DNA of 64,000 nucleotides from Myxococcales bacterium (GTDB lineage Bacteria > Myxococcota_A > Polyangia > Polyangiales > Polyangiaceae): contig JAAZAA010000227.1 of the NCBI GenBank assembly GCA_012514535.1, positions 1 to 64,000 of the forward strand. The letters run 5' to 3'. Under the pieces are notes generated by a model that saw only the letters and a program-made list of their open reading frames with translations, did no database searches and was not told where the DNA came from. Position numbers and translations under genes: made by a program. Positions 8,422 through 17,645 of the stretch are shown piece by piece (the stretch's first letter is position 1; every line of letters starts with the position of its first letter).

Positions 8422-9072
8422 TCAGTCGTTGTAGGGCGGGTTCGCGCCGCCGCCGCCGCAGTTGCCTTCTTCGGGGTTGCACTCGCGGACGTCCGAGTCC
8501 GTCTCGTACTGGGTACCGTTCTTCACGCAGTACGATCCGGCGAGCTGCTCACGCCCGACGCCCAGGTTGTCCACCAACTCACGGCAGGTGAAGCCGCTGG
8601 GGCACTCGCAGTAGTTCGCGTTGGGATCCGGTCCCGCGCAGCGACAGGAGCAGTACACCGCTCGGTCCGCCCGGCGCTCCACGCGCTGGGGCCGCACGGC
8701 GACGCTGATACGGTCCTCGACCTGGGAGCCGTCCTGCCCGGGGACGCGGCAGGAGGCCGCATAGTCCGGCGACCCCGGCATGCAGTTCGCGGGATCCTTA
8801 CACTTCTCGGCCGTCTCCTCCGTCTGGCCGTAGGGGCAGCTCACCCGTCCCTGGAAGTGATTCACGAGGCAGACGCGCGTGAGGCACTGGAACGACTTGC
8901 TCTCGACGTTCACCTGCTCCACGGAGTAGCCCGTAAAGTCCGCGGCGTACTCATCCTCGGGCGTGCAGGGATCGCCCACGCCGCCAGGCTCGCACCCCAG
9001 GCTCAGCAGTCCCGTCGCCAAGAGCCCCAACGCAGCCAGGAGGCGGGCCCCGCGAACACTGTTCTCGCGCAT
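8422..9072 (-). CDS. Cys-rich lipoprotein of unknown function
   Basis: A 216-residue predicted lipoprotein. The hydrophobic leader ends in the lipobox LSLGC, with the lipidated Cys at about residue 27. The mature part has sixteen further cysteines, many in pairs or clusters (YCSCRC, YCEC), so extensive disulfides are likely outside the cytoplasm. It ends with a Gly-rich tail (NCGGGGANPPYND). I recognise no domain. The start at 9072 is preferred over the ATG at 9084 because GAGGA lies 5-6 nt upstream of it. Such Cys-rich lipoproteins are common in myxobacterial genomes. It is a single-gene unit ending at the hairpin 8373-8401. Confidence 0.8.
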   Translation of the reverse strand: MRENSVRGARLLAALGLLATGLLSLGCEPGGVGDPCTPEDEYAADFTGYSVEQVNVESKSFQCLTRVCLVNHFQGRVSCPYGQTEETAEKCKDPANCMPGSPDYAASCRVPGQDGSQVEDRISVAVRPQRVERRADRAVYCSCRCAGPDPNANYCECPSGFTCRELVDNLGVGREQLAGSYCVKNGTQYETDSDVRECNPEEGNCGGGGANPPYND

Positions 9073-9718
9073 AGTTTTCCTCATGATAGGGGGGCGCGAC
9101 GACCGGTGAAATTCCGTCGCTGCCGCAGCGGCGGTAAGCTACCTGACCTCCGAGAACGCCGTCAACGTCAATCAAACCGCGAAATTCGCTCAGCCTTCCC
9201 TCTCCGACGGAAGCTTACCGCGTGGGCGGTCATCGCGCGGGGGCCCGCAGGTCCAGGCACACACTTCGATACCTGCGCTCCTCCTCCTTATGCTCCAGGA
9301 GGCTGCCTCGTCTCCACCTCGCCCCAGCCCGCGGCGGGGCGTGGCAGGCGATGAGCGATCCGAGAGACGTCCAACCCGACGCCTCGAGGGGCCGGAGCGG
9401 CCGCGAGCTCGCAGCGACGCGCTCGGGAAGGCGCAGGTCGAAGGGCAGGGGGGCGGTGTCCCGGGCCCCGGCAGCCCCCTTGGAGCGGGCGAGAAATCGT
9501 GGCCCGCGGAGGACGATTCCCGCGCCCGCCGCTGGCGCTCTCGTCCTCCCCCGTGAGACGATGTGCCCCGGCGACAGGGGGCGACATCGACCCACCCTGG
9601 GCGACGACGGAAGTGCGGCCCGCAGTCCCATTTCTCTCCCGCTCGGGAAGCGCGATTCAGGAATTTTACCTTGATGAGAGAACCGTTGCAGGGGCGTGCA
9701 GGCACACCCGAAGGGCGC
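9073..9718. other. Long intergenic region upstream of the gltC promoter
   Basis: About 650 nt without a convincing gene. It contains a spaced inverted repeat, GCGGTAAGCT (9131-9140) and its complement (9212-9221), and becomes less GC-rich toward 9650-9800 where the gltC promoter lies. Open frames here have random-looking composition. Confidence 0.4.
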
Positions 9719-9748
9719 TTGACAAGTAATTGCAGTGGTATCTAACAT
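9719..9748 (+). promoter_or_regulatory. sigma70-type promoter of gltC-gltD-gltE
   Basis: A perfect TTGACA (9719-9724), an 18-bp spacer and TAACAT (9743-9748). Transcription would begin near 9755, leaving a leader of about 225 nt before the ATG at 9981. The long leader may carry post-transcriptional control, but no riboswitch fold was recognised. Confidence 0.6.
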
Positions 9749-9980
9749 CCTCGCCCACCACCGGTCGGTATCTGGCCGTTCTCATTATGGTTTTCTCTTA
9801 GACGAACCGCTGGGGTCGCACATGAGGCGGCTTCCGGCGTTTCGCATTTCAGTCTCTTGTTCGCCTTCGTGGAAGATTTCCGCTGTCAGAAGCACCTTCG
9901 CCCGCCGGCGATCCAACACGCCCGGGGACTTCAGCCCGGCCACCTTGTGCGCTGAATCCAACGCTCACCAACGAGGACAC

Positions 9981-11687
9981 ATGTTTCGAAAGCGCATTGC
10001 GGCAGTCAGTGTCATCGCAGCTGCCATGTTCGCGGGAGGAGTGACGACTCCTCGCCCCGCCCACGCTGCCGACGTCATCGACTTGGACGAAGAAGACAGC
10101 GGGGGCGTCATCGACCTCGATGAGGGGGATGCAGCTCCTCCGCCCGCCGTCGTAGCCGGAGACATGACGGAGGAAGCCGCGGCCGCGAAGCGTGCTTTCG
10201 ACCAGAAGCGCTGGCCCGAAGCCGCCCAGGGGATGTTCCGGGTGGTCGCAGGTGAGACGGGGGACGACCCCGGGAACCGTCAGCTCGCCGAGTACTACCT
10301 GGCGGTCTCCCTGTACAACCTCAAGTTCTTCCAGGCGAGCTTCGCGATCTTCAGCGTGATCGCGGACAACCCGAACCACCTGCGGTTCAACGAGACCCTG
10401 CTCTGGCTGGCCAAGCTCGCCACCGACCTCCCCGAGGCGGCGGACATCATCGCCCGCGTCGGTAAGTACGGCGACGAGCACCTCGCGCGCTTCGACAACA
10501 AGGAGCAGCGGGAGCTCTACTGGCAGCTCAACTACATGTTGGGGCGCTACAAGTACCAGCAGGGCGACTACGAGGAGGCGATCCGGCTCTTCCAGAAGGT
10601 CGATCGCCAGAGCCCGCAGTACGTCAGGGCGCAGTTCTTCACCGGCATCAGCTACGTCCGAGTGCGGAAGTCGGTGCCCGCCGTCAAGGCCTTCCAGCGC
10701 ATCGAGAAGGCGATCGCCGAGGGCACGAAGGGCGTCGAGGACGAGAACCGCATGCTCGACCTCGCGAAGCTGTCGATGGCGCGGACGTTCTACTCCGCCT
10801 CCATCCGGCTCGATCCCGAGACGAACGCTCCGACGATCGATGAGACGAAGCTGAGCGCGGCGGTCAAGTACTGGAACGAGGTCGAGGAGAACAGCGAGTA
10901 CTGGCTCGACGCACACTTCGAAGAGGCCTGGGCCTACTTCATGGCGGGTCAGTACACCCGCGCTCTCGGCAACATCCACACCCTGAACGCTCCGTACTTC
11001 CCCAAGGCGTTCTACCCCGAGGCGGACATCCTCAAGGCGGTCGTCTACTTCACGAACTGCGACTACGACCGCGCGACGATCGTCGTGGCGCGGTTCCAGC
11101 AGAAGACCCAGCCGGTCAAGGAGGAGCTCCAGAAGGTCCTCCAGAAGTACAAGGGGGAGAACCAGGACGAGGAGTTCTACAAGTTCCTCATCCAGGTCCG
11201 TGAAGGGAAGGCGAATCTGAACGAGACGGTGGAGCCCATCGTCGAGTCGGCTCTCAGCGATCGCAATCTCCTCCGCAACATCGAGTACGTGCGACTGCTC
11301 GAGGAGGAGGAGAAGCGGTTCAAGAAGGCGCCGCCGACCTTCCAGAACTCGGCCATCGGTACGCAGGTCGAGCAGTCGCTCGAGCTGGCCAAGACGCTGG
11401 CGAAGAAGCGAGCCGGCAGGCTCGCTCGTCAGCGGTACCAGAGGTACGTGGACGAGATGGATGAACACATCCGTAACGGTGACAAGATCCTGATCGACAT
11501 CGTTGCGGCGAAGCGAAATTTGCTCGACCAGGCCATCACCGAAGGTCAGGTCAGCGCGGCCGAGTCGAAGCTCTTCGGCGTGGTCAACCCGGACGACGAG
11601 CACTTCATGTGGCCCTTCGACGGTGAATACTGGCGCGACGAGCTCGGCTTCTATCGTCAAGAAGTCCAGTCGGCTTGCGGGAGATAA
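9981..11687 (+). CDS. gltC: Periplasmic TPR protein, GltC-like
   Basis: A 568-residue exported protein with a Sec signal peptide ending near AHAA (about residue 30). An acidic N-terminus carries the unit VIDLDE twice. The rest is a helical TPR solenoid (AKRAFDQKRWPEAAQGMFRVV; YKYQQGDYEEAIRLFQKV). In Myxococcus GltC is a periplasmic helical protein that works with the GltA/GltB barrels in the gliding complex. Here it directly precedes the GltD-like gene with 5 nt between stop and start. The ATG at 9981 has GAGG 5 nt upstream, and the open frame before it is not protein-like. TPR and export are clear; the GltC name rests on size, topology and neighbours, and another TPR family is possible. Confidence 0.6.
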   Translation: MFRKRIAAVSVIAAAMFAGGVTTPRPAHAADVIDLDEEDSGGVIDLDEGDAAPPPAVVAGDMTEEAAAAKRAFDQKRWPEAAQGMFRVVAGETGDDPGNRQLAEYYLAVSLYNLKFFQASFAIFSVIADNPNHLRFNETLLWLAKLATDLPEAADIIARVGKYGDEHLARFDNKEQRELYWQLNYMLGRYKYQQGDYEEAIRLFQKVDRQSPQYVRAQFFTGISYVRVRKSVPAVKAFQRIEKAIAEGTKGVEDENRMLDLAKLSMARTFYSASIRLDPETNAPTIDETKLSAAVKYWNEVEENSEYWLDAHFEEAWAYFMAGQYTRALGNIHTLNAPYFPKAFYPEADILKAVVYFTNCDYDRATIVVARFQQKTQPVKEELQKVLQKYKGENQDEEFYKFLIQVREGKANLNETVEPIVESALSDRNLLRNIEYVRLLEEEEKRFKKAPPTFQNSAIGTQVEQSLELAKTLAKKRAGRLARQRYQRYVDEMDEHIRNGDKILIDIVAAKRNLLDQAITEGQVSAAESKLFGVVNPDDEHFMWPFDGEYWRDELGFYRQEVQSACGR

Positions 11688-11692
11688 TCGAG

Positions 11693-14600
11693 ATGCACAT
11701 CAAGCACGCGAAGACCGTTGTGGCCACCTTGTGTGGCCTGCTGTTGACTACGGCGTCGGCCCTGGGGGCGGACGCGCGCAAGATGAGCGCCGAGTGCGTC
11801 TCGCCTCAGGCATACAAGAACATCGAGGAGTGCCCCGGTGGCCCCGCGAAGTTCGAGGGGAAGAAGCGCAAGGGCACCTCATTCAAGAGCAAGCCGCCGC
11901 CAATCGAGACGAAGAAGCGGACGGACGCCAAGCCCGGCGACATCGGCGCCCTCGAGAAGCTGATCGAACGTGATACCCGCAAGGGCAAGATGCAGCAGCG
12001 CGTGAAGAGTCTGCTCATCACGGAGATCACGGGCCTCGAGCGCCTCTACAAGTCGACGCCCGACAAGTCGAAGGACAAGCCGCAGCTGACCTTGCGTCTC
12101 GCGGAGGCCTACGCGGAGCTCGAGCAGTCGGCGATCCGCGAGAAGATCGCGACCGACATCGCGATCCAGGACGCGAAGAAGAAGAAGAAGGACACCTCGA
12201 AGCTCCGCAAGGAGGTGGCCAAGGCCAAGCAGATGGAGAAGGCTGCTCGGGCCAAGGCCATCGCGTACTACCGCGTGATGGCGTCCAAGTACTCGAGCTA
12301 CTCGAAGATCGACGAGGTGCTCTACTACCTCGCGTACGAGTACGAGCAGGCGGGCGACCTGCAGAACGCCCGGAAGACGTACTACGAGTTGATTGAGAAG
12401 GCGCCGAAGTCGCCGTACGTCCCGAACGCCTACCTCGCCTTCGGTGAGCTCTTCTTCCAGGAGGCCAGCGCGGACCCGTCCAAGTGGGCCCTGGCCGAGG
12501 CGGCTTACAAGGAGGTGGTGAAGTACCCGCCGCCGAACAACAAGCTGTACGGCTACGCGCACTACAAGCTCGGCTACGTGTACTGGAACCAGGGCATGTA
12601 CAAGCAGGCCCTGGCCGAGTTCAAGAAGGTCATCGAGTTCGGCAACACGCACTCCCAGCTGCCGAACGCCAAGCAGCTCGCCAACTCGGCGCGCCGTGAC
12701 CTGATCCCGGTGTACGCGGCCAGCGAAGCGCCGAACAAGGCGTTCGTGTACTTCAAGCCGCTCGCCGAGGGGAAGACCGACGAGAACGCCATCAAGATGA
12801 TGCGCGATCTCGGGTATGCCTACCTCGACACCGGCCACTACGCCGAGGGCATCGAGCTCTACAAGGACCTGATGTCCCGGGACAAGGGTGAGCACTGGTG
12901 CGAGTACCAGGGCCAGATCACCACGGCGGTCCAGGCGGCGTACTCGGCGGACAAGGAGCGGATCAAGCGCGAGCTCGATCAGCAGCTGGAGATCCGCAAG
13001 CAGTTCAACGGCATGAAGGTGCCGGAGAAGGCCAAGCTCGCCTGTGACAACAAGACCGCCGAGCTCCTCTCCGAGACGGCGATGAGCTGGCACCTCGAGG
13101 CGGTCGGTACGGGCGGCGTGCGCGGCACGAACAGCCCGCAGACGATGGACCTGGCGGCGTACATCTACAAGAAGGTCGCCGACAACTTCACGTCGGAAGA
13201 CTTCGCCAAGTTCGAGTTCCCCCGCATCGTCAAGGAAGACTGGCCGACGATCTACAAGATCAAGTACGCCATGGCGGACCTCCTCTACTTCCAGCAGCGC
13301 TGGGAGCTCTGCGGTCCGGCCTTCGACGCGGTGGTCGCCGAGAACCCGAAGGGTCCCGACGCAGCCGAGGCCGCGTACGCTTCTGTGCTCTGCTACCAGA
13401 AGATGTACGACCAGATGCACAAGGGCGGCAGCGACCGGAAGGGCAAGGGCCTCGGTCCGAAGGGCGCCTCCGAGGAGGATCGCCAGGCCGCGAAGGGCGA
13501 GTGGGAGAAGTTCAAGCCGAAGGAAATGTCCGAGATGCAGAAGGGCATGGTCACGGCTTTCAACCGCTACGTCTGCTACATCACCCCGAAGGCCGGCGAC
13601 ACCGAGGCCGAGGAGCAGTACGTCGAGGTGAAGTACGCGCGTGCGCGCACCTACTTCGAGGCGCAGCACTGGGAGGAGGCGGCGCTCGGCTTCCGAGACA
13701 TCGCCATCAACCACGCGGACAAGGACGCGGGCATCTTCGCCGCCCAGCTCTACCTCGAGGCCGTGAACGTGCTCGGCTCCAAGGCGGAGCCGCCGCGACC
13801 GGCGTGCTTCGACGACATGGCCGCGGACGTGCCGATCTTCCTGAAGAACTACTGCCAGGGCTCGGCCTACGAGGACAACAAGGAGCAGTGCGAGCTGCTG
13901 ACCCGCATCGAGTTCGACGTGAAGCGTCTCGCGGCGCAGAAGAAGGTCGAGCTGGCGGACAACCAGGCGGACAAGGGCGACTACAAGAGCGCGCTGGAGA
14001 ACTACAAGGCGGGCGGCGACGCCTACCTCGACCTCTGGCGGGGCTACTGCGAGAAGCCCATGGCCGCGGGTGAGAAGGTCAAGCAGTGCGAGACCGCCCA
14101 CGAGATCGTCTACAACATGGCGCGGGCCTACCAGGCTGGCCGTCTCCTCGCGAAGTCGATTCAGGCGCGCATGATCCTCCTGAATCCCAAGTACGGGATG
14201 CAGAACACGGACCTGGCGCTGAAGGCGACCTACGAGATCGGCGGCAACTACCAGGCCATCGCCGTGTACGACAAGGCGGCCGACTTCTACGAGCGGTACG
14301 CGAGGGACTCGAAGTTCCGTGGCGAGAACGCCGACCAGGCCCTGAGCGACGCGGTGGTGTTGCGACTCGGTCTGGGCCAGGAGGACAAGGCTCTCGAGAC
14401 GGCGACGCTGTTCCAGCGGAACTTCGGCGCTCGGAAGCCGGCCCAGGCGGCGCAGATCGGCTTCGCCATCGCGGCGAACTACGCGGACAAGGGTGCATGG
14501 GACGATGCGCGCAAGAGCCTGACCGGTTCGATGCGACTCATCGACTCCAGCGCCACGCTCGACGTGCGACTCCAGGCCCACGCCCTGCTCGGTCGCGCCT

Positions 14601-15376
14601 ACGAGAAGCTGAAGAGCAAGCCGGCGGCAGATCGCGAGTACCGGACGGTCGTGTCCCTGTGGTCCGACCCGAAGAAGGCGGTCGCGGCGATCGAGAAGGA
14701 CGGCGGGCCTCGTGAGCTCGGTCGTGCCCTCGAAGCCGTGGGTGAGGCGCTCTTCTACTTCGCCGAGCAGAAGAAGGAGAAGGTCGATGCCTACGCGTTC
14801 CCGAAGTACAACGGACCGAAGGACCGGGAAGGCATCAACAAGCACATCAGCACCAAGGTCAAGGACTGGTACACGAAGAAGCGCGACATGATCGCCGAGG
14901 TGAGCAAGGAGTACGAGAAGGTCGTCCTTCTCGAGCCCGTGCCTCCGCCGAAGTGGGTCATCGCGGCCGGTTCGCGCGTCGGTGAGATGTGGGGCAAGTT
15001 CGTCGCGGACTTCCGCTCTGCGCCGATCCCCAAGGAGTGGGAGCGGGACTTCGAAATCCGGACCGCCTACTACGGCGCGCTGGACGACGCTTCCGAGCCC
15101 TTCAAGAAGCAGGCCCGCGGTGCTTACGAGATCTGCCTCGGGTACTCGGTGAAGTACCAGTACTTCGACGGGTTCAGCCGGTCCTGCGAGGAGTGGCTCG
15201 CCGAGAACTACAAGGCCGAGTTCGCCCTCATCGACGAGTTCCGCGGAGCTCCGACCCGCGTGAACGACCCGCTCCGTGAGCAGGCGTACCCGCTCCGAAT
15301 CGGTGGTGAGCCGATGGTGAGTGCGCCCACGGTACCGGTGGAGGAACAGAAGAAGCAGGAGGCGGCCAGCAAGTGA
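11693..15376 (+). CDS. gltD: Large periplasmic TPR protein, GltD (AgmU)-like
   Basis: A 1227-residue exported TPR protein, close to the roughly 1200 residues I recall for M. xanthus AgmU/GltD, a trans-envelope component of focal-adhesion gliding complexes. The signal peptide is residues 1-27 (TLCGLLLTTASALGAD). A Lys-rich linker is followed by many helical TPR-type repeats (YYLAYEYEQAGDLQNARKTY; YAHYKLGYVYWNQGMYKQAL). The ATG at 11693 is chosen, with GGGAG about 9 nt upstream; a TTG at 11675 would overlap gltC. It sits between the GltC- and GltE-like genes, so one transcript probably encodes all three. The composition matches its neighbours, with no sign of transfer. Confidence 0.75.
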   Translation: MHIKHAKTVVATLCGLLLTTASALGADARKMSAECVSPQAYKNIEECPGGPAKFEGKKRKGTSFKSKPPPIETKKRTDAKPGDIGALEKLIERDTRKGKMQQRVKSLLITEITGLERLYKSTPDKSKDKPQLTLRLAEAYAELEQSAIREKIATDIAIQDAKKKKKDTSKLRKEVAKAKQMEKAARAKAIAYYRVMASKYSSYSKIDEVLYYLAYEYEQAGDLQNARKTYYELIEKAPKSPYVPNAYLAFGELFFQEASADPSKWALAEAAYKEVVKYPPPNNKLYGYAHYKLGYVYWNQGMYKQALAEFKKVIEFGNTHSQLPNAKQLANSARRDLIPVYAASEAPNKAFVYFKPLAEGKTDENAIKMMRDLGYAYLDTGHYAEGIELYKDLMSRDKGEHWCEYQGQITTAVQAAYSADKERIKRELDQQLEIRKQFNGMKVPEKAKLACDNKTAELLSETAMSWHLEAVGTGGVRGTNSPQTMDLAAYIYKKVADNFTSEDFAKFEFPRIVKEDWPTIYKIKYAMADLLYFQQRWELCGPAFDAVVAENPKGPDAAEAAYASVLCYQKMYDQMHKGGSDRKGKGLGPKGASEEDRQAAKGEWEKFKPKEMSEMQKGMVTAFNRYVCYITPKAGDTEAEEQYVEVKYARARTYFEAQHWEEAALGFRDIAINHADKDAGIFAAQLYLEAVNVLGSKAEPPRPACFDDMAADVPIFLKNYCQGSAYEDNKEQCELLTRIEFDVKRLAAQKKVELADNQADKGDYKSALENYKAGGDAYLDLWRGYCEKPMAAGEKVKQCETAHEIVYNMARAYQAGRLLAKSIQARMILLNPKYGMQNTDLALKATYEIGGNYQAIAVYDKAADFYERYARDSKFRGENADQALSDAVVLRLGLGQEDKALETATLFQRNFGARKPAQAAQIGFAIAANYADKGAWDDARKSLTGSMRLIDSSATLDVRLQAHALLGRAYEKLKSKPAADREYRTVVSLWSDPKKAVAAIEKDGGPRELGRALEAVGEALFYFAEQKKEKVDAYAFPKYNGPKDREGINKHISTKVKDWYTKKRDMIAEVSKEYEKVVLLEPVPPPKWVIAAGSRVGEMWGKFVADFRSAPIPKEWERDFEIRTAYYGALDDASEPFKKQARGAYEICLGYSVKYQYFDGFSRSCEEWLAENYKAEFALIDEFRGAPTRVNDPLREQAYPLRIGGEPMVSAPTVPVEEQKKQEAASK

Positions 15377-15458
15377 GCCGCGACGCGGGCCGCTGTGAGG
15401 TCGGGAGGCATTCCGACGCGCGGCGGCCCGCACGCTGACCAAGAACGGAGATGACGAG

Positions 15459-16952
15459 ATGAAGACGTTCAGTGGACTTGCAGCGATTGCCCTCTTGCTT
15501 GGGGCCGTGGCTTGCGGTGGTAGCAGCAAGAAGGCTCTGGACCCCGACCTGGCGAGCGGGAAGAAGGACCGCAGCGGCAACATGGTGGCCAAGGCGGCGG
15601 AGAAGGGCTTCAACGATGCCCTCGACGACTTCGCGGCTCAGGACCGCGCGGCGTCGTGGAACGACGCGACCTGTGATCGGGTCGCCAAGGCGTTCCTCGC
15701 GGCGTCGGACAAGCAGAAGTCGTTGGCCGGCAACGTGCTGCCCGAGGCCATCTACAACGCGGGCCTGGCCTATCAGCGCTGTGGCGACGACGCGAAGGCG
15801 AAGGAGCAGTTCTCGAAGGCCCTGGCGGAGGAGTCGGAGTTCCACCGCGCGCGGGCGCAGCTGGCGCTCTACAAGTTCCAGGAGACCAAGGACCTGGACA
15901 CGGCGGTGCGGGAGCTGGACCAGATCATCCGGGACGCGAAGTTCCAGAACGTGGAGGCGCTCGTCAGCCTCGCGGCGCTACAGATGCAGCGGGGTGGCAA
16001 CGTCAGCGGCACGGGCTGTGACGACGACATGAGCTGCGCGCAGCTGAACCTGCAGCGCGCCCTCGCGATCGACGACAGCTTCATGCCGGCGTTCAACCAG
16101 CTCGCGCTCTATTACCTGGAGCAGGCGCGCCTCAAGGCGGGTCAGAAGAAGTCGGCGAAGGGCAAGGGCGGCCTGGTCGTGGCCGGCGCGGCGGCGACCA
16201 AGGCGAACGCGCAGCAGCTCGACCTGGCGGCGCTCGTGGCCTCCCAGGCGCAGAAGAAGAACCCGAACTACGCGCCCATCCACAACACCAGCGGGCTCAT
16301 CCTGGTGGAGCTCCAGAACTACAACGGAGCGGTGAAGGCGTTCGGGACGGCGCGCAAGCTGGACCCGCGCTTCTTCGAAGCGCACATGAACTACGCGGCC
16401 GTGAACCTGTCCTTCCGCGGCTTCGCGGAGGCGGAGAAGGCGTACCGCGAGGCCCTGAAGCTGCGTCCCGACACCTATGAGGCGCATCTCGGGCTGGCGC
16501 TGGCCCTGCGCGGGCAGATCACGCCGTCGAACATGACGAAGTACGTGGCGGAGGTGCAGAAGCACCTGGACGCGGCGAAGAAGATCGACGGGTCACGCCC
16601 GGAGGCCTTCTACAACGAGGCGATCCTCTCGCAGGAGTTCCGCGCCAAGACGAGCGAGGACCCCATCCCCGCCTACGACAAGGCCATCGCGCAGTACGAG
16701 GCCTTCATCTCGAAGGCGAGCGGGGACCCTGCCTTCGCGGACGCGGTCAAGCGCTCGAAGGACCGCGTGCAGGACATCACCGACACGAAGCAGTTCATCA
16801 TCGACGGGCGTGAGATTGAGCGCCAGCAGAAGGAGATCGACGCCCAGATGAAGGCGGAGGCGGAGGCGGCCAAGAAGGCAGCGGAGGCCGAGAAGGCCGC
16901 CGCGGACAAGGCCGCCGCGGCGGACAAGCCAGCGGAGACCGCCAAGCAGTGA
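15459..16952 (+). CDS. gltE: TPR lipoprotein, GltE (AglT)-like
   Basis: A 497-residue lipoprotein with leader LAAIALLLGAVAC, the lipobox Cys at about residue 19. The central part is a TPR array, for example IYNAGLAYQRCGDDAKAKEQF, HNTSGLILVELQNYNGAVKAF and YEAHLGLALALRGQ. The last 60 residues are an Ala/Lys/Glu-rich helix ending in AETAKQ, probably a coiled coil. In Myxococcus AglT/GltE is a TPR lipoprotein of the gliding complex encoded just after AgmU/GltD, the same order as here. The start is the ATG at 15459, with GGAGATGACGAG upstream. The gene ends before a strong hairpin terminator, so it is probably last in the gltCDE transcript. Confidence 0.72.
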   Translation: MKTFSGLAAIALLLGAVACGGSSKKALDPDLASGKKDRSGNMVAKAAEKGFNDALDDFAAQDRAASWNDATCDRVAKAFLAASDKQKSLAGNVLPEAIYNAGLAYQRCGDDAKAKEQFSKALAEESEFHRARAQLALYKFQETKDLDTAVRELDQIIRDAKFQNVEALVSLAALQMQRGGNVSGTGCDDDMSCAQLNLQRALAIDDSFMPAFNQLALYYLEQARLKAGQKKSAKGKGGLVVAGAAATKANAQQLDLAALVASQAQKKNPNYAPIHNTSGLILVELQNYNGAVKAFGTARKLDPRFFEAHMNYAAVNLSFRGFAEAEKAYREALKLRPDTYEAHLGLALALRGQITPSNMTKYVAEVQKHLDAAKKIDGSRPEAFYNEAILSQEFRAKTSEDPIPAYDKAIAQYEAFISKASGDPAFADAVKRSKDRVQDITDTKQFIIDGREIERQQKEIDAQMKAEAEAAKKAAEAEKAAADKAAAADKPAETAKQ

Positions 16953-16992
16953 GCCCGACCGTGTCGCTCGGCAGCGGCGCGGGGGCGTGAAG

Positions 16993-17029
16993 GACGAGGA
17001 ACGCACCCCTGAGGGGAGCGTTCCTCGTC
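16993..17029 (+). terminator. Strong hairpin terminator after gltE
   Basis: A 12-bp perfect stem (16993-17004 with 17018-17029) encloses an A/A mismatch and a further CCCC/GGGG stem with a 3-nt loop. There is no T-run, but the stem is very stable. It separates gltCDE from the next transcript. Confidence 0.7.
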
Positions 17030-17209
17030 GCGCATTTGGCGAGCACCCGTTGGCGGCGAGGATTGACGGAGCAGAAGACAAGCAGACAGTTCGACGATGG
17101 GCACCGAGAGCGGAAGCGTCTTCGAAGATTTTTCGACATCGTTCGGGAACTTTGGTGGGCCCGCGATGTCAGATTCGGTGCCTGACGCGGCTGGATCTCT
17201 CGGCCGCTG

Positions 17210-17239
17210 TTGACGACCCCTGGGAAACCCAGGTACACT
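17210..17239 (+). promoter_or_regulatory. Probable promoter of the small exported protein and gltG
   Basis: TTGACG (17210-17215), an 18-bp spacer and TACACT (17234-17239), about 38 nt upstream of the ATG at 17278 and just after the gltE terminator. Confidence 0.5.
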
Positions 17240-17277
17240 GATACTGGAAAACAACGGAAAGTTTCGACGAGGCTGAA

Positions 17278-17547
17278 ATGAAGCGTTCGGGCAAGGTGAG
17301 CTTGGTGGCTGGTTTGGTTGGTGTTTCGCTGCTCGTGGTGGCGCCCTCGGCGTTTGCCCAGGCTGCCAAGGAGAGCGGCGGTGACGACGGCTACGGGTAC
17401 GAGTTCTCCGACGACCCGCTCAGCGCCGGTGGCTTCGGCCCCAACGACTCGACCATTCGAGTGCGGGCCAAGGCGCAGCGCACCACCCTGATCCGGCCGC
17501 GGACCTCGTTCGTTCCCGAGATGCTCAAGTCGGTCGAAGACCTCTGA
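17278..17547 (+). CDS. Small exported protein of the glt cluster, GltF candidate
   Basis: An 89-residue protein with a clear signal peptide (residues 1-28, ending SAFAQ). The roughly 60-residue mature part starts acidic and Gly/Tyr-rich (GGDDGYGYEFSDDPL). It ends with a basic, proline-containing segment (RTTLIRPRTSFVPEMLKSVEDL) that looks like a conserved interaction peptide. GAGG precedes the ATG. It lies between gltE and gltG, the place where I recall the small gltF in M. xanthus, so GltF is the best guess, based on position and size. It has its own promoter candidate, and gltG starts 98 nt downstream, so both are probably cotranscribed. Confidence 0.7.
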   Translation: MKRSGKVSLVAGLVGVSLLVVAPSAFAQAAKESGGDDGYGYEFSDDPLSAGGFGPNDSTIRVRAKAQRTTLIRPRTSFVPEMLKSVEDL

Positions 17548-17645
17548 GCCCTGATTCCCCTCCGACGTTGACCCGATTCTTTCTCGTCACTTCCCCGTGA
17601 GCTCACCGGTGAGCGAATCGAGGAGTGCGTCTAGGTAACCCCGAA

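Noticed and set aside
7976-8482. Longer YraN start at 8482
   Set aside because: The added residues are basic and non-family, and the frame would cross a strong terminator. The family length fits the start at 8338.
9230-9748. A 172-codon minus-strand frame upstream of gltC
   Set aside because: Proline/arginine-rich random composition and it crosses the strong gltC promoter.
11879-15613. A 1244-codon open frame antisense to gltD
   Set aside because: Same cause: third-position GC bias leaves the opposite strand open. The sense strand has a signal peptide and TPRs.
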